From NCBI GenBank assembly GCA_029882685.1, contig JAOUKH010000005.1, positions 1 through 43,841 of the forward strand: a stretch of 43,841 nucleotides of DNA, in the 5' to 3' direction. The stretch is from Cyclobacteriaceae bacterium (GTDB lineage: Bacteria; Bacteroidota; Bacteroidia; Cytophagales; Cyclobacteriaceae). Below, piece by piece: positions 37,601 to 43,841 of the stretch. The notes beneath the pieces are model-generated. The model saw nothing but the letters and a program-made list of their open reading frames with translations. It was not told where the DNA came from and ran no database searches. Made by a program: the position numbers and the translations under genes. Within the stretch, counting starts at the first letter, position 1. Each line of letters opens with the position of its first letter.

Positions 37601-37774
37601 CATTTTTTCGCACCTGTTAAACATATTGGGGGTCAGTATTTTGATACTTACGGGTTTAACTTATCTGTAATATGGATAATGACATTAGTTTTCTATATCA
37701 CATTGTATTTCGAATTACTTAGAAAATTCTTATCTTCATTTGAGAAATTTAATTTTTTCAAAAAGAAAGAATAG
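34610..37774 (+). CDS. ABCG-type ABC transporter half with TerB-like N-terminal domain
   Basis: 1054 residues. Residues about 1-155 are helical and acidic with two TerB/TerL-like segments (ILKALTQLFGIITKQDGGVTEKE at 5-27 region; LVKILELVGSDKNFTPQ at 110-126) around a Lys/Glu linker. A beta-rich stretch (about 205-275) precedes the nucleotide-binding domain (about 276-510): Walker A GASGAGKTT, signature ISGGQRKR (419-426), Walker B IMFVDEP and H-loop His476. The membrane part has ABC2-type helices from about 620, interrupted after SRWAYEAMAVYQF by roughly 200 mostly helical extracytoplasmic residues before the last helix. Domain order (NBD then TMD) is ABCG-like. The substrate is unknown. Confidence 0.87.
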   Translation: MSEEILKALTQLFGIITKQDGGVTEKERQFVIDFFQQELDQDSVKEYLELYDKYVGYKKEGEKENVEEESKEKSQKKKGKLTSVRDSVKTLGLCKKINKTLTQKQKVVVLVKILELVGSDKNFTPQRMEIIDTISSVFNIVKDEYKLIESFVLQENTENLQFNDILLVNKEIVDDNKESKSKEEIKTDEAGFPIEKGKAKHFQAELDGNLIFMSLKTVDMYFVKYLGSNEIVMNGFIMLTNRVYLFSQGSTIKTPAGDALYYSDLITHFISDLKISNISFNANNIVFKFPNGGIGLRDVNISEGPGKLIGIMGASGAGKTTLLNVLAGIEKPTEGELLINGYNIHTQEDKVQGVIGYIAQDDLLIEELTVYENLYYNAKLCFANMSEDELDERVMNVLTSLGLDQRKDLKVGSVLDKTISGGQRKRLNIALELIREPAIMFVDEPTSGLSSRDSENVIDLLKELSLKGKLIFVVIHQPSSDIYKMFDKMYIMDTGGYPIFYGNPIHAVTHFKEVTRQVDSQRGQCETCGNVNPEQIFNIIEAKVVDEYGQLTNKRKMSPPQWNEQYLKKFKIDKIEDVKEEPPQSLNIPSKIKQTIIFTVRDTLSKLSNKQYLLINLLEAPLLAIILAFIIRYKSSPAGDEYIFRFNENIPAFMLMSIVVALFMGLTVSAEEIIRDRKILKRESFLNLSWNSYLFSKLLILFTMSAIQTFMFVLIGNLILEIQGMTFSFWLVLFSVSCMSNVLGLNISSAFNSAVTVYVIIPLLLIPQMILSGLLFSFDKLNNIISTKGKVPIVADFMASRWAYEAMAVYQFKENDYSKPYYKYEKQELQADFKSSYLIKELKKKNQYVIENIATENDSIKNIISKDLNIIKEEIYKEKFRVGLEDLDINKALNIETYNSSINKIIANYFDALRKNYLGSYNEAVNTREKFVLFKEKSGDYNLNEYKNKYYNESLSDFVRNISVKERIIEYKGKLLQQVDPIYHDPDKPNHFLDYRTHFFAPVKHIGGQYFDTYGFNLSVIWIMTLVFYITLYFELLRKFLSSFEKFNFFKKKE

Positions 37775-37814
37775 TCAATGAAATAACTATATATTAGCAA
37801 TTACAATATTAATA

Positions 37815-37845
37815 TTTGTAATACTTAAATGAATTTTTAATTTTG
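37815..37845 (+). promoter_or_regulatory. Bacteroidota-type promoter for the lipoprotein gene
   Basis: TTTG (37815-37818), exactly 19 bases, then TAATTTTG (37838-37845): a perfect consensus match. The start site would fall near 37851, so translation must begin at the ATG at 37867, not at the earlier in-frame codons at 37843 or 37849. It gives the last two genes of the run separate expression. Confidence 0.65.
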
Positions 37846-37866
37846 TTTATGGTAAACAAAAAGTAT

Positions 37867-38775
37867 ATGAAAAAATTACTGATAGGAATAATAGTGTTGA
37901 GCATTGCTGCATGTGGACCTAGCAAGGATGAACAAGCTCAAAATGAATTTGAAAATCAATTGGCAGCTGATTCTACCAATTCTGGAGGGCCTGAAATTTC
38001 TCCAGAGGTTATTGCGTCTATTATTGAGTCCATACCCTCTCCATTGGAAATCTCAGTATTGCTAAAAGAGTCTGGCACGAAATATGACGTAGCATTATTA
38101 AATGCTTCAAGTAACACTTCTAAATATAACAGCAACTATAGTAAGTCGCTTAATTTAGGAATTTATGGTACTGATCTAGGGTATACCAATATTTACTCTC
38201 AGAATCAAGATGGATTAGATTATATGTCATCTATTAAAGAATTAGCTGACGGATTAAATATTGGACAGTTCTTTGATATTGAAACTATTGGAAAGTTAGC
38301 TACAAACAGTAATAATTTAGATTCTTTGCTATTAGTCACTACTCAAAATTTCAACGCAATTAACACTTATTTACAAGATCAGGAACGTTCGCACTTAAGT
38401 GTACTATTATTGACTGGAGGGTGGATAGAAGCGATACATATTACATGTCAAGTTTCTTCTAAGGATCCTGAAAATCTACAATTGCAAGAAAAAATAGGTG
38501 AGCAAAAAATTATTTTAGAAAACATTATGCTTCTATTATCATTCTATAGTGAAACTTATCCAAATATTGCGACCCTAATGCAGGATTTTGAAGAATTAAA
38601 AGGAGCATTTGATGACATTGAAATTACTACCATATACAAAGAATCAACAATGGAAATTGTTGATGGTGTTATGGTAATACATGACAATAGTGAAAGTAAT
38701 GTAAATATTACAACTGAAAATGTAGAAGAAATTAAAAATCTTATCTCTAAAATAAGAAGTAAGATAATAAGCTAA
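37867..38775 (+). CDS. Envelope lipoprotein of unknown function
   Basis: 302 residues from the ATG at 37867. The signal sequence ends in the lipobox SIAAC, with lipidated Cys16, followed by GPSKDEQ. The mature protein is acidic and mostly helical, with patterns such as SKYNSNYSKSLNLGIYGTDLGY and LTGGWIEAIHITCQ and a C-terminal helix (EEIKNLISKIRSKI). No named family is recognised. It lies 92 bases downstream of the ABC transporter but has its own promoter. The small secreted protein follows after 33 bases. Position suggests it works with the signalling and transport locus (inference). Confidence 0.8.
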   Translation: MKKLLIGIIVLSIAACGPSKDEQAQNEFENQLAADSTNSGGPEISPEVIASIIESIPSPLEISVLLKESGTKYDVALLNASSNTSKYNSNYSKSLNLGIYGTDLGYTNIYSQNQDGLDYMSSIKELADGLNIGQFFDIETIGKLATNSNNLDSLLLVTTQNFNAINTYLQDQERSHLSVLLLTGGWIEAIHITCQVSSKDPENLQLQEKIGEQKIILENIMLLLSFYSETYPNIATLMQDFEELKGAFDDIEITTIYKESTMEIVDGVMVIHDNSESNVNITTENVEEIKNLISKIRSKIIS

Positions 38776-38808
38776 ATAACACAAAGATAATAACGAAAGA
38801 ATTAGTGT

Positions 38809-39240
38809 ATGAAAAAGTTATTCAATTTACTAGCACTGGGAACAGTTTTGAGTTTAATAAGCATTGATGCTAATGCACAATGTAATGCAGATACATATAC
38901 AAATACCTGTATTCCTAAATTGTCTTCTGGTTTTAATTTTTTAAAGAGTTATAAAATTGATGGTGCTGGAGGAGGTAAATCAAAAGTTGAGTATTCCTAC
39001 GTGTTTACAAAAGGCACTCAATACATGATTAATATATGTGCCGAGGGAGAAACAACTGACGGTATTGTTGTTACCTTGTACGATTCAAAGCGTCAAAAAG
39101 TAGGAACTAGTGTATATAATGGTCAGTATTTAACAGCTATGGCTTACCCATGTAACACAACCGGGATTTATTATATTACTTACACTTTCGAGAATTCTGC
39201 AAACTATTGCGGAGGTAGTGCTCTAGGATTTAAACGATAA
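38809..39240 (+). CDS. Small secreted cysteine-containing beta-rich protein
   Basis: 143 residues. Signal peptide about 1-23 (DANAQ). The mature part has five cysteines (25, 34, 77, 115, 134), suggesting disulfides, and an all-beta pattern: YSYVFTKGTQYMINIC, DGIVVTLYDSK and TGIYYITYTFE. This resembles pre-peptidase C-terminal (PPC) type beta-sandwiches, by pattern only. It is co-transcribed with the lipoprotein gene from 37815-37845 and ends before a strong terminator. Function unknown. Confidence 0.78.
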   Translation: MKKLFNLLALGTVLSLISIDANAQCNADTYTNTCIPKLSSGFNFLKSYKIDGAGGGKSKVEYSYVFTKGTQYMINICAEGETTDGIVVTLYDSKRQKVGTSVYNGQYLTAMAYPCNTTGIYYITYTFENSANYCGGSALGFKR

Positions 39241-39274
39241 GTATTCTAGTATAGTATACACAACCATTCATTTG

Positions 39275-39315
39275 TCCTGAATGTCAATTATAAATTTGAT
39301 ATTCAGGATTTTTTT
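39275..39315 (+). terminator. Rho-independent terminator
   Basis: A 13-bp stem, 39275-39287 with 39296-39308, containing one G-T pair and an 8-base loop, followed by a T-tract from 39309. It ends the lipoprotein-secreted protein unit only about 14 bases before the hydrolase ATG. Confidence 0.85.
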
Positions 39316-39328
39316 ATAGGCAACAATT

Positions 39329-39973
39329 ATGAATGATCGTAGTGTCAATTTTCAATATAAAGCACGATATTTTGAATATGGTGATCCAGCAACTGCCAAA
39401 GAACTTTGGATAGTCCTTCATGGTCATGGACAACTAGCTCAATATTTTATTCAAAAGTTTAAGATACTAGACTCTAATCAATATTACATAATTGCATCAG
39501 AAGGTCTTTCAAGATATTATCTTACTGGTTATTCTGGTAGAGTTGGAGCTACATGGATGACTAAAGAAGACAGGCTAACTGACATCGATAACTATGTTAA
39601 TTACCTTAATTCTGTATATCAAAATATTAATAATATAAGGTCGAAAGTGAAAATTACAGTACTTGGATTTTCACAAGGTACAGCTACAGTATCAAGATGG
39701 ATAGCACAATCAGAAATTAAAATTGACAGATTAATATTATGGGCAGGTCTATTCCCTAAAGATATGAATTATAAATTAGCACATGAGCGATTCAAAAATA
39801 TTGAAATACTTAATATTTATGGAAGAAATGATGAATTTCTAAATGATGATCGTTTGAATGATCAACAAGAAATTGTTGGAAAGTTAGGCATAAAACCAAC
39901 TACAATAGTATTTGATGGAAATCACTCAATACATCATCAAACATTAATAAAGATAGCTACAAATTCTTATTAA
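39329..39973 (+). CDS. Alpha/beta hydrolase, phospholipase/carboxylesterase type
   Basis: 214 residues, no signal peptide, cytosolic. The serine-hydrolase triad is visible: Ser115 in LGFSQG, Asp168 in YGRNDEF and His199 in DGNHSIH. The oxyanion-hole segment is VLHGHGQ (29-35). It resembles the small esterases of the YpfH/EstB group. The terminator directly upstream leaves no room for a normal promoter, so expression may depend on read-through. Its 3' end overlaps the convergent SDR gene by 17 bases. Confidence 0.87.
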   Translation: MNDRSVNFQYKARYFEYGDPATAKELWIVLHGHGQLAQYFIQKFKILDSNQYYIIASEGLSRYYLTGYSGRVGATWMTKEDRLTDIDNYVNYLNSVYQNINNIRSKVKITVLGFSQGTATVSRWIAQSEIKIDRLILWAGLFPKDMNYKLAHERFKNIEILNIYGRNDEFLNDDRLNDQQEIVGKLGIKPTTIVFDGNHSIHHQTLIKIATNSY

Positions 39974-40703
39974 AAACTGTAGTAGATGCCTGATCTGTTG
40001 ATAACACCAACAAATCGGCAATATTTACATGCTTAGGCCGAGTGATAATAAAATGAATTATATCGGCAATATCTTGAGGTTTTAAAGGTTGATATCCTTT
40101 ATATGCATTTTCTGCTAGTTCTTCATCACCTTTAAACCTTACTTTAGCAAACTCCGTTTCTACCATTCCAGGATTAATGGATGAAACGCGAATTCCATTC
40201 TTATTCAAGTCAATTCGCATTCCTTGTGAAATTGCATCAACTGCATATTTTGATGCACAATAAACATTACCATTAGGATAGACTTCCTTACCCGCAATTG
40301 ATCCAATATTTATGATATGGCCTCCTCCTTTCTCTATCATACTTGGGATAATAGCTTTTGAAACATACAATAATCCTTTTACATTTATATCTATCATGGC
40401 ATCCCAGTCTGCTATATCTCCATCTTGAATAGCACTTAATCCGTGAGCATTACCTGCATTGTTTAATAGTACATCGGGCACGATATCTAACCCTCCAAGA
40501 ACACGCTTTACTTCTTTTTGATTACTAACATCAAATTTAAGTGTCTTAATATTTGAAAATTTACTTAGCTCTTCTTTCAAATTGATCAACCGCTCTTCTC
40601 TCCTTCCACATAAAATAAGATCAAACCCATTTTTTGATAATAACCGAGCTGTTTCTAATCCTATTCCTGATGTAGCTCCTGTAATTAGTACTGTTGTAGC
40701 CAT
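39957..40703 (-). CDS. Short-chain dehydrogenase/reductase (SDR)
   Basis: 248 residues, classical SDR. The cofactor motif is TGATSGIG (8-15), with an Arg-rich CGRREERL after strand 2, which favours NADP(H). NNAG is at 81-84, and the catalytic Ser135, Tyr148 and Lys152 are in place (YCASK). SINPGMVETEF is the typical post-catalytic loop. The family member closest in pattern is YdfG-type (serine/3-hydroxy acid dehydrogenase), but the substrate is not certain. It lies four bases downstream of porT in the ubiE-porT unit. Confidence 0.93.
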   Translation of the reverse strand: MATTVLITGATSGIGLETARLLSKNGFDLILCGRREERLINLKEELSKFSNIKTLKFDVSNQKEVKRVLGGLDIVPDVLLNNAGNAHGLSAIQDGDIADWDAMIDINVKGLLYVSKAIIPSMIEKGGGHIINIGSIAGKEVYPNGNVYCASKYAVDAISQGMRIDLNKNGIRVSSINPGMVETEFAKVRFKGDEELAENAYKGYQPLKPQDIADIIHFIITRPKHVNIADLLVLSTDQASTTVFNKNL

Positions 40704-40707
40704 ATTT

Positions 40708-41448
40708 TTATTGAAATAATAAATAAAGTGTGATAGTATTTACATTTAAACTTTTAATGCCCAAACTCAAGTCATTCGATTTACTTGATAATAACATATT
40801 CGATAAACCTCTTGAAAACCTTAATTCTGGCGAGAACTTGAACAAAGGATAATATAGGTCAAAACCAAAACCAAAGTCAACTGACAAATTACTTCCTTGT
40901 ACAAATAATCCCTCACTATTTTTTTGATTGTCTTTATTTTTACCTGATGCTTCAATTCCAAATTTTCCTCCGCCTACAATATACATTCCAATATTACCCC
41001 ATCTAACAGATTTATATTTCATAATCAAAGGAAGTTCAACTACAGTACTTTCAACTGTCTCGGTCAAAATAGGGTCATTTGTTCTAATATAATCTAATGT
41101 ATGCTCATAAAAAGCCACCTTAGGGAGTAAGCGAAGATCAAGAAATTGTGTGAGTCTAAGGTTAACTATAAAACCTAGAGAAAACCCTAAAGAAGATTGC
41201 GGCTGAATAGAATGCAATGAATCAATATTATCAAAAGCATCAGCATATTTTATTTTGTACCCCGATGTATGTAATCCAATTAGGAATCCATAACTAATCA
41301 AATGATTATCGTATTCTGGGTTGTTCATATTTGGTTTGCGTAGTTGAGCAAAAGATGGACTCATGCACATACCAAAAATAATCACAAACAATACAGCTAT
41401 TTTTCGCCTACGTAAATTGAACTGATACCAAATGTTAATGATATGCAT
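40708..41448 (-). CDS. porT: PorT-family outer-membrane beta-barrel protein (type IX secretion/gliding)
   Basis: 246 residues. A signal peptide follows a basic stretch (RRRKIAVLFVIIFGM, cleavage near SFAQ). The mature part has the PorT-like N-terminal ISYGFLIGLHTSGYKIKYAD, then alternating strands, ending in LYLLFQ. PorT is an outer-membrane barrel of the type IX secretion system of Bacteroidota. The gene order ubiE-porT is widely conserved in the phylum and supports the call. The only in-frame ATG before the signal sequence lies inside ubiE, giving a 52-base overlap in another frame, so translation is probably coupled. Confidence 0.8.
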   Translation of the reverse strand: MHIINIWYQFNLRRRKIAVLFVIIFGMCMSPSFAQLRKPNMNNPEYDNHLISYGFLIGLHTSGYKIKYADAFDNIDSLHSIQPQSSLGFSLGFIVNLRLTQFLDLRLLPKVAFYEHTLDYIRTNDPILTETVESTVVELPLIMKYKSVRWGNIGMYIVGGGKFGIEASGKNKDNQKNSEGLFVQGSNLSVDFGFGFDLYYPLFKFSPELRFSRGLSNMLLSSKSNDLSLGIKSLNVNTITLYLLFQ

Positions 41449-42119
41449 TTTGTGTTTTTAAAACCCGATTCAGAAAATATTTTTAAAAATTCATCACCAT
41501 CGGGAAAGTTTTTGACAGATTCAGGGAGATAAGTATAAGCTGCATTGTCTTTAGAAACTAATCGCCCTATTTTTGGTAAAACAAATCTAAAATATAGATT
41601 GTATACCTGTTTTAAAGGAAATATTTTTGGTTTAGAAAACTCTACTATCACTGCCTTCCCACCTTTTCTTAACACCCTATTCATATCTTCTAAACCTTTC
41701 CTAAGATTTTCGAAATTCCTTACTCCAAAAGAAACGATTACAGCATCAAACTTATTATCTTCGAACAACAATTTTTCGGAGTCTCCCATTTGAAGTTCAA
41801 TTTTATCCTCCAACCCCTTCCGCTTCATTTTTTCTCTTCCTACTTCTAACATTCCTTCCGATATATCAACTCCAATTACTTTATTTGGACTAAGTTTTAA
41901 TGCTTCAATTGCAAAATCACCTGTACCAGTAGCAATATCTAGAATTAATTTTGGCTTATCTTCCTTCAATAGCCGAATTGCTTTTTTTCTCCAAAGAATA
42001 TCAATACCTAGGCTTAAGAAATGATTTAAAAAATCATACTTACGACTTATGTTATTAAACATATCGGCAACCTGTTCTTTTTTTCCAGCTTGCTGTTCTT
42101 TATAGGGTAGTACAGTCAT
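41397..42119 (-). CDS. ubiE: Demethylmenaquinone / ubiquinone methyltransferase UbiE (MenG)
   Basis: SAM-dependent C-methyltransferase for the last step of menaquinone synthesis; in Bacteroidota the product is menaquinone. 240 residues. Family motifs are KYDFLNHFLSLGIDILWR, SAM motif I DIATGTGDFAIE, VIVSFGVRNFENL and KPKIFPLKQVYNLYF. The C-terminal SSIYVGEK matches the family end. It is the first gene of the ubiE-porT-SDR unit, whose promoter should lie in 42120-42190, although no perfect match was found there. Confidence 0.96.
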   Translation of the reverse strand: MTVLPYKEQQAGKKEQVADMFNNISRKYDFLNHFLSLGIDILWRKKAIRLLKEDKPKLILDIATGTGDFAIEALKLSPNKVIGVDISEGMLEVGREKMKRKGLEDKIELQMGDSEKLLFEDNKFDAVIVSFGVRNFENLRKGLEDMNRVLRKGGKAVIVEFSKPKIFPLKQVYNLYFRFVLPKIGRLVSKDNAAYTYLPESVKNFPDGDEFLKIFSESGFKNTKCISLTFGISSIYVGEK

Positions 42120-42186
42120 TTCTTATAATCAACTTGGATAATCAAACAAATATCCAATTAAGTTTGATGTATTAAAAGGGATATTA

Positions 42187-42223
42187 AATAAAAAGCCTTA
42201 GTTCATTATTTAAACCAAGGCTT
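42187..42223 (-). terminator. Rho-independent terminator of the PD40-OmpA gene
   Basis: On the minus strand an 11-bp stem with one G-U pair (42223-42213 with 42203-42193) and a 9-base loop is followed by a U-rich tail. It begins 22 bases after the stop at 42245. Confidence 0.75.
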
Positions 42224-42244
42224 CATAATAGTACTATGATATAT

Positions 42245-43841
42245 TTATTTATTGAGAATTTTAAATTCGACTCTACGATTAATCTCTCTTCCCTCACTTT
42301 CGTCATCATTACTTGCCAGTGGTCTTTCTTCACCATAACCAACCGCTGTTAATCTTCTTTGGTCTATTCCTTTTTCCATTAAATATCTGATTACAGCTTC
42401 AGCTCTTAATAGAGATAGCTTTTTATTATACTTATCATTACCAACAGCATCGGTATGTCCAGATATTTCTACATTTACAGTAGGGTTATCAGCTAACATT
42501 TTTTCTAGCTTATTAAGTTCTGTATAAGAGTCTGTTGTAAAAGTCGCTTTATTAAACTCGAAATAAATATTCCTTAATACTTTACTCACACCTACACTCC
42601 TCCTAACTTTCTTCAGACTTATCGTTCTTGAAATTTGTTTAGGTTCTACACCTGCTACTGCCTGAATATTTATCTTTGTGTTACTAAACACATACCCAGG
42701 TTGTTCTACTGAAAGCATATATTCTGTACTAGCTGCATTACTAACAGTAAATTTATATATTCCCACACTAGCTTTTTTGGAAGCTACAATACGGTTTTCT
42801 CCAACCGTTCTCAAGTTAATTTTTGCATCCATCAGCATAGCTGATTGTGCATCTTTTACATTTACTGTCAATATCACTGGTTGCAAAGTGAGTTCAGGTT
42901 CTTTACGCTCAGCCTCAGAAGTAGTTTCTATTGGTTTTACTTCAATATTTTGATTTGGCTCTTCAGTTGATGTTGTCTCAATTTGCTTTTTATTATCTAC
43001 AGCTGCAATTTCTTGATCATCTTGTAGTATAGTTACCATATAGATGTCATTATAACCCATACCATCCTCTCGAACAGAAGCATAATACCCTCTTTTACCA
43101 TCCTTAGTACTCACAAAATAGATGTCATCATCTGGAGTGTTAATAGGGTATCCTATATTTTGTGGTGCTCCCCATACTCCTTCAGCACTATCATAAACAG
43201 AACGAAATATATCAAATCCACCCATTCCTTTTCTACCATTAGAACTAAAATATAGCGTTTTACCATCGTAATCCATAAATGGAGCATCTTCATCAAATTC
43301 CGTATTTATTTCCTCACCTAATGTTTTTGGTCTTCCCCATTCTCCATTTCTATCTTTCGTACAATAATAAATATCTGTGTTTTCTACATCACCTACATGT
43401 GAAGGCCTGTTACTAGAAAAGAAAAGCATACTCCCATCACTTGATAGACTTACTGATTTTTCAGCATAGCTAGAATTAATATTATCATTTAATGGCTCAG
43501 GACTCGTCCATGTGCCATTCTCCAATTTTTTTGATAATAGAATGTCTCCATTGTTATCATCAGTGTAAACAAATAACTGAGCCCCATCAGCCGATAGTGC
43601 TAAATTTGAATTATGAAATTCGTCATTAACAACATCTCCAATGTTTTTGGCATATTGCCATTGTCCATTTACTTTTTCCGAAATAAAGATATCCTCATAT
43701 GGAACATTATCATCAGCTACGTTTTCATTCAAATTACCATCCTGCCTTCTTGAGGTAAAAACCATTAGGGTTTCATCTTCATTTACTACTGGACCATATT
43801 CTCTAGACTCAGAATTGATAGCAGGACCTATATTAACTACT
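42245..43841 (-). CDS. PD40 / CarboxypepD / OmpA outer-membrane protein, N-terminus outside window
   Basis: The frame is open to the window end, so the start is missing; 531 residues are visible. The first visible residues (GPAINSESREYGPVVNEDETL) are already a PD40 repeat, followed by further repeats (NSNLALSADGAQLFV, EKSVSLSSDGSMLFFSSNR, DEDAPFMDYDGKTLYFSSNG). After a linker rich in Glu, Thr and Pro comes a CarboxypepD-like beta-sandwich and a C-terminal OmpA domain with intact GHTDAVG and LSLLRAEAV. This is the PorE-like order; whether an N-terminal TPR part exists cannot be seen. It is located upstream of ubiE-porT and ends at its own terminator. Confidence 0.9.
   Translation of the reverse strand, partial: VVNIGPAINSESREYGPVVNEDETLMVFTSRRQDGNLNENVADDNVPYEDIFISEKVNGQWQYAKNIGDVVNDEFHNSNLALSADGAQLFVYTDDNNGDILLSKKLENGTWTSPEPLNDNINSSYAEKSVSLSSDGSMLFFSSNRPSHVGDVENTDIYYCTKDRNGEWGRPKTLGEEINTEFDEDAPFMDYDGKTLYFSSNGRKGMGGFDIFRSVYDSAEGVWGAPQNIGYPINTPDDDIYFVSTKDGKRGYYASVREDGMGYNDIYMVTILQDDQEIAAVDNKKQIETTSTEEPNQNIEVKPIETTSEAERKEPELTLQPVILTVNVKDAQSAMLMDAKINLRTVGENRIVASKKASVGIYKFTVSNAASTEYMLSVEQPGYVFSNTKINIQAVAGVEPKQISRTISLKKVRRSVGVSKVLRNIYFEFNKATFTTDSYTELNKLEKMLADNPTVNVEISGHTDAVGNDKYNKKLSLLRAEAVIRYLMEKGIDQRRLTAVGYGEERPLASNDDESEGREINRRVEFKILNK

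Overview
The window looks like a piece of an AT-rich (roughly one-third GC by eye) chromosome from a gliding or marine-type Bacteroidota, most likely order Cytophagales. The evidence is PorT next to UbiE, PD40/OmpA proteins, CarboxypepD-regulatory-like secreted proteins, a coenzyme B12-dependent methylmalonyl-CoA mutase, and promoters of the Bacteroidota type (TTTG, 19 bp, TAnnTTTG). No tRNA, rRNA, CRISPR array, insertion sequence or prophage was seen.

Layout. 1-2132 (minus): the 5' part of rseP and complete dxr. 2216-4026: divergent promoters, an HtrA serine protease, an unrecorded-looking 51-codon gene and a strong bidirectional terminator. 4095-6778 (minus): a three-gene exported cassette of caspase-like protease, small lipoprotein and outer-membrane beta-barrel. 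6779-7252: a gene-free stretch with hairpins and palindromes. 7253-8674 (minus): dnaA. 8974-10828: a membrane-anchored EEP-family enzyme and a secreted CarboxypepD-regulatory-like protein. 10950-23104 (plus): a PD40-OmpA protein, a fused methylmalonyl-CoA mutase (small plus large subunit in one chain), a large TPR-CHAT protein, a voltage-gated-type K+ channel with a C-terminal zinc ribbon, a SPOR-OmpA-like protein and a helical-repeat protein. 23101-24441 (minus): a saccharopine dehydrogenase-like enzyme. 24584: cytidine deaminase.

25179-39240 is the most interesting part. It holds a run of same-strand signalling genes: a HAMP-GAF membrane sensor, stand-alone CheR and CheB, a membrane GAF protein, a 1163-residue Cache-HAMP-GAF-PAS-PAS-PP2C phosphatase, a SiaB-like GHKL protein kinase, a SiaC-like (DUF1987) phosphoprotein, and an ABCG-type transporter with a TerB-like N-terminal domain. 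A lipoprotein gene with its own near-perfect promoter and a small cysteine-containing secreted protein follow. The phosphatase/kinase/substrate trio resembles Pseudomonas SiaA/SiaB/SiaC. The diguanylate cyclase SiaD is absent and a transporter sits in its place, so the output may differ (inference).

39329-43841: an alpha/beta hydrolase (plus), then on the minus strand an SDR oxidoreductase, the type IX secretion protein PorT, UbiE/MenG, and a PD40-OmpA protein cut by the window end.
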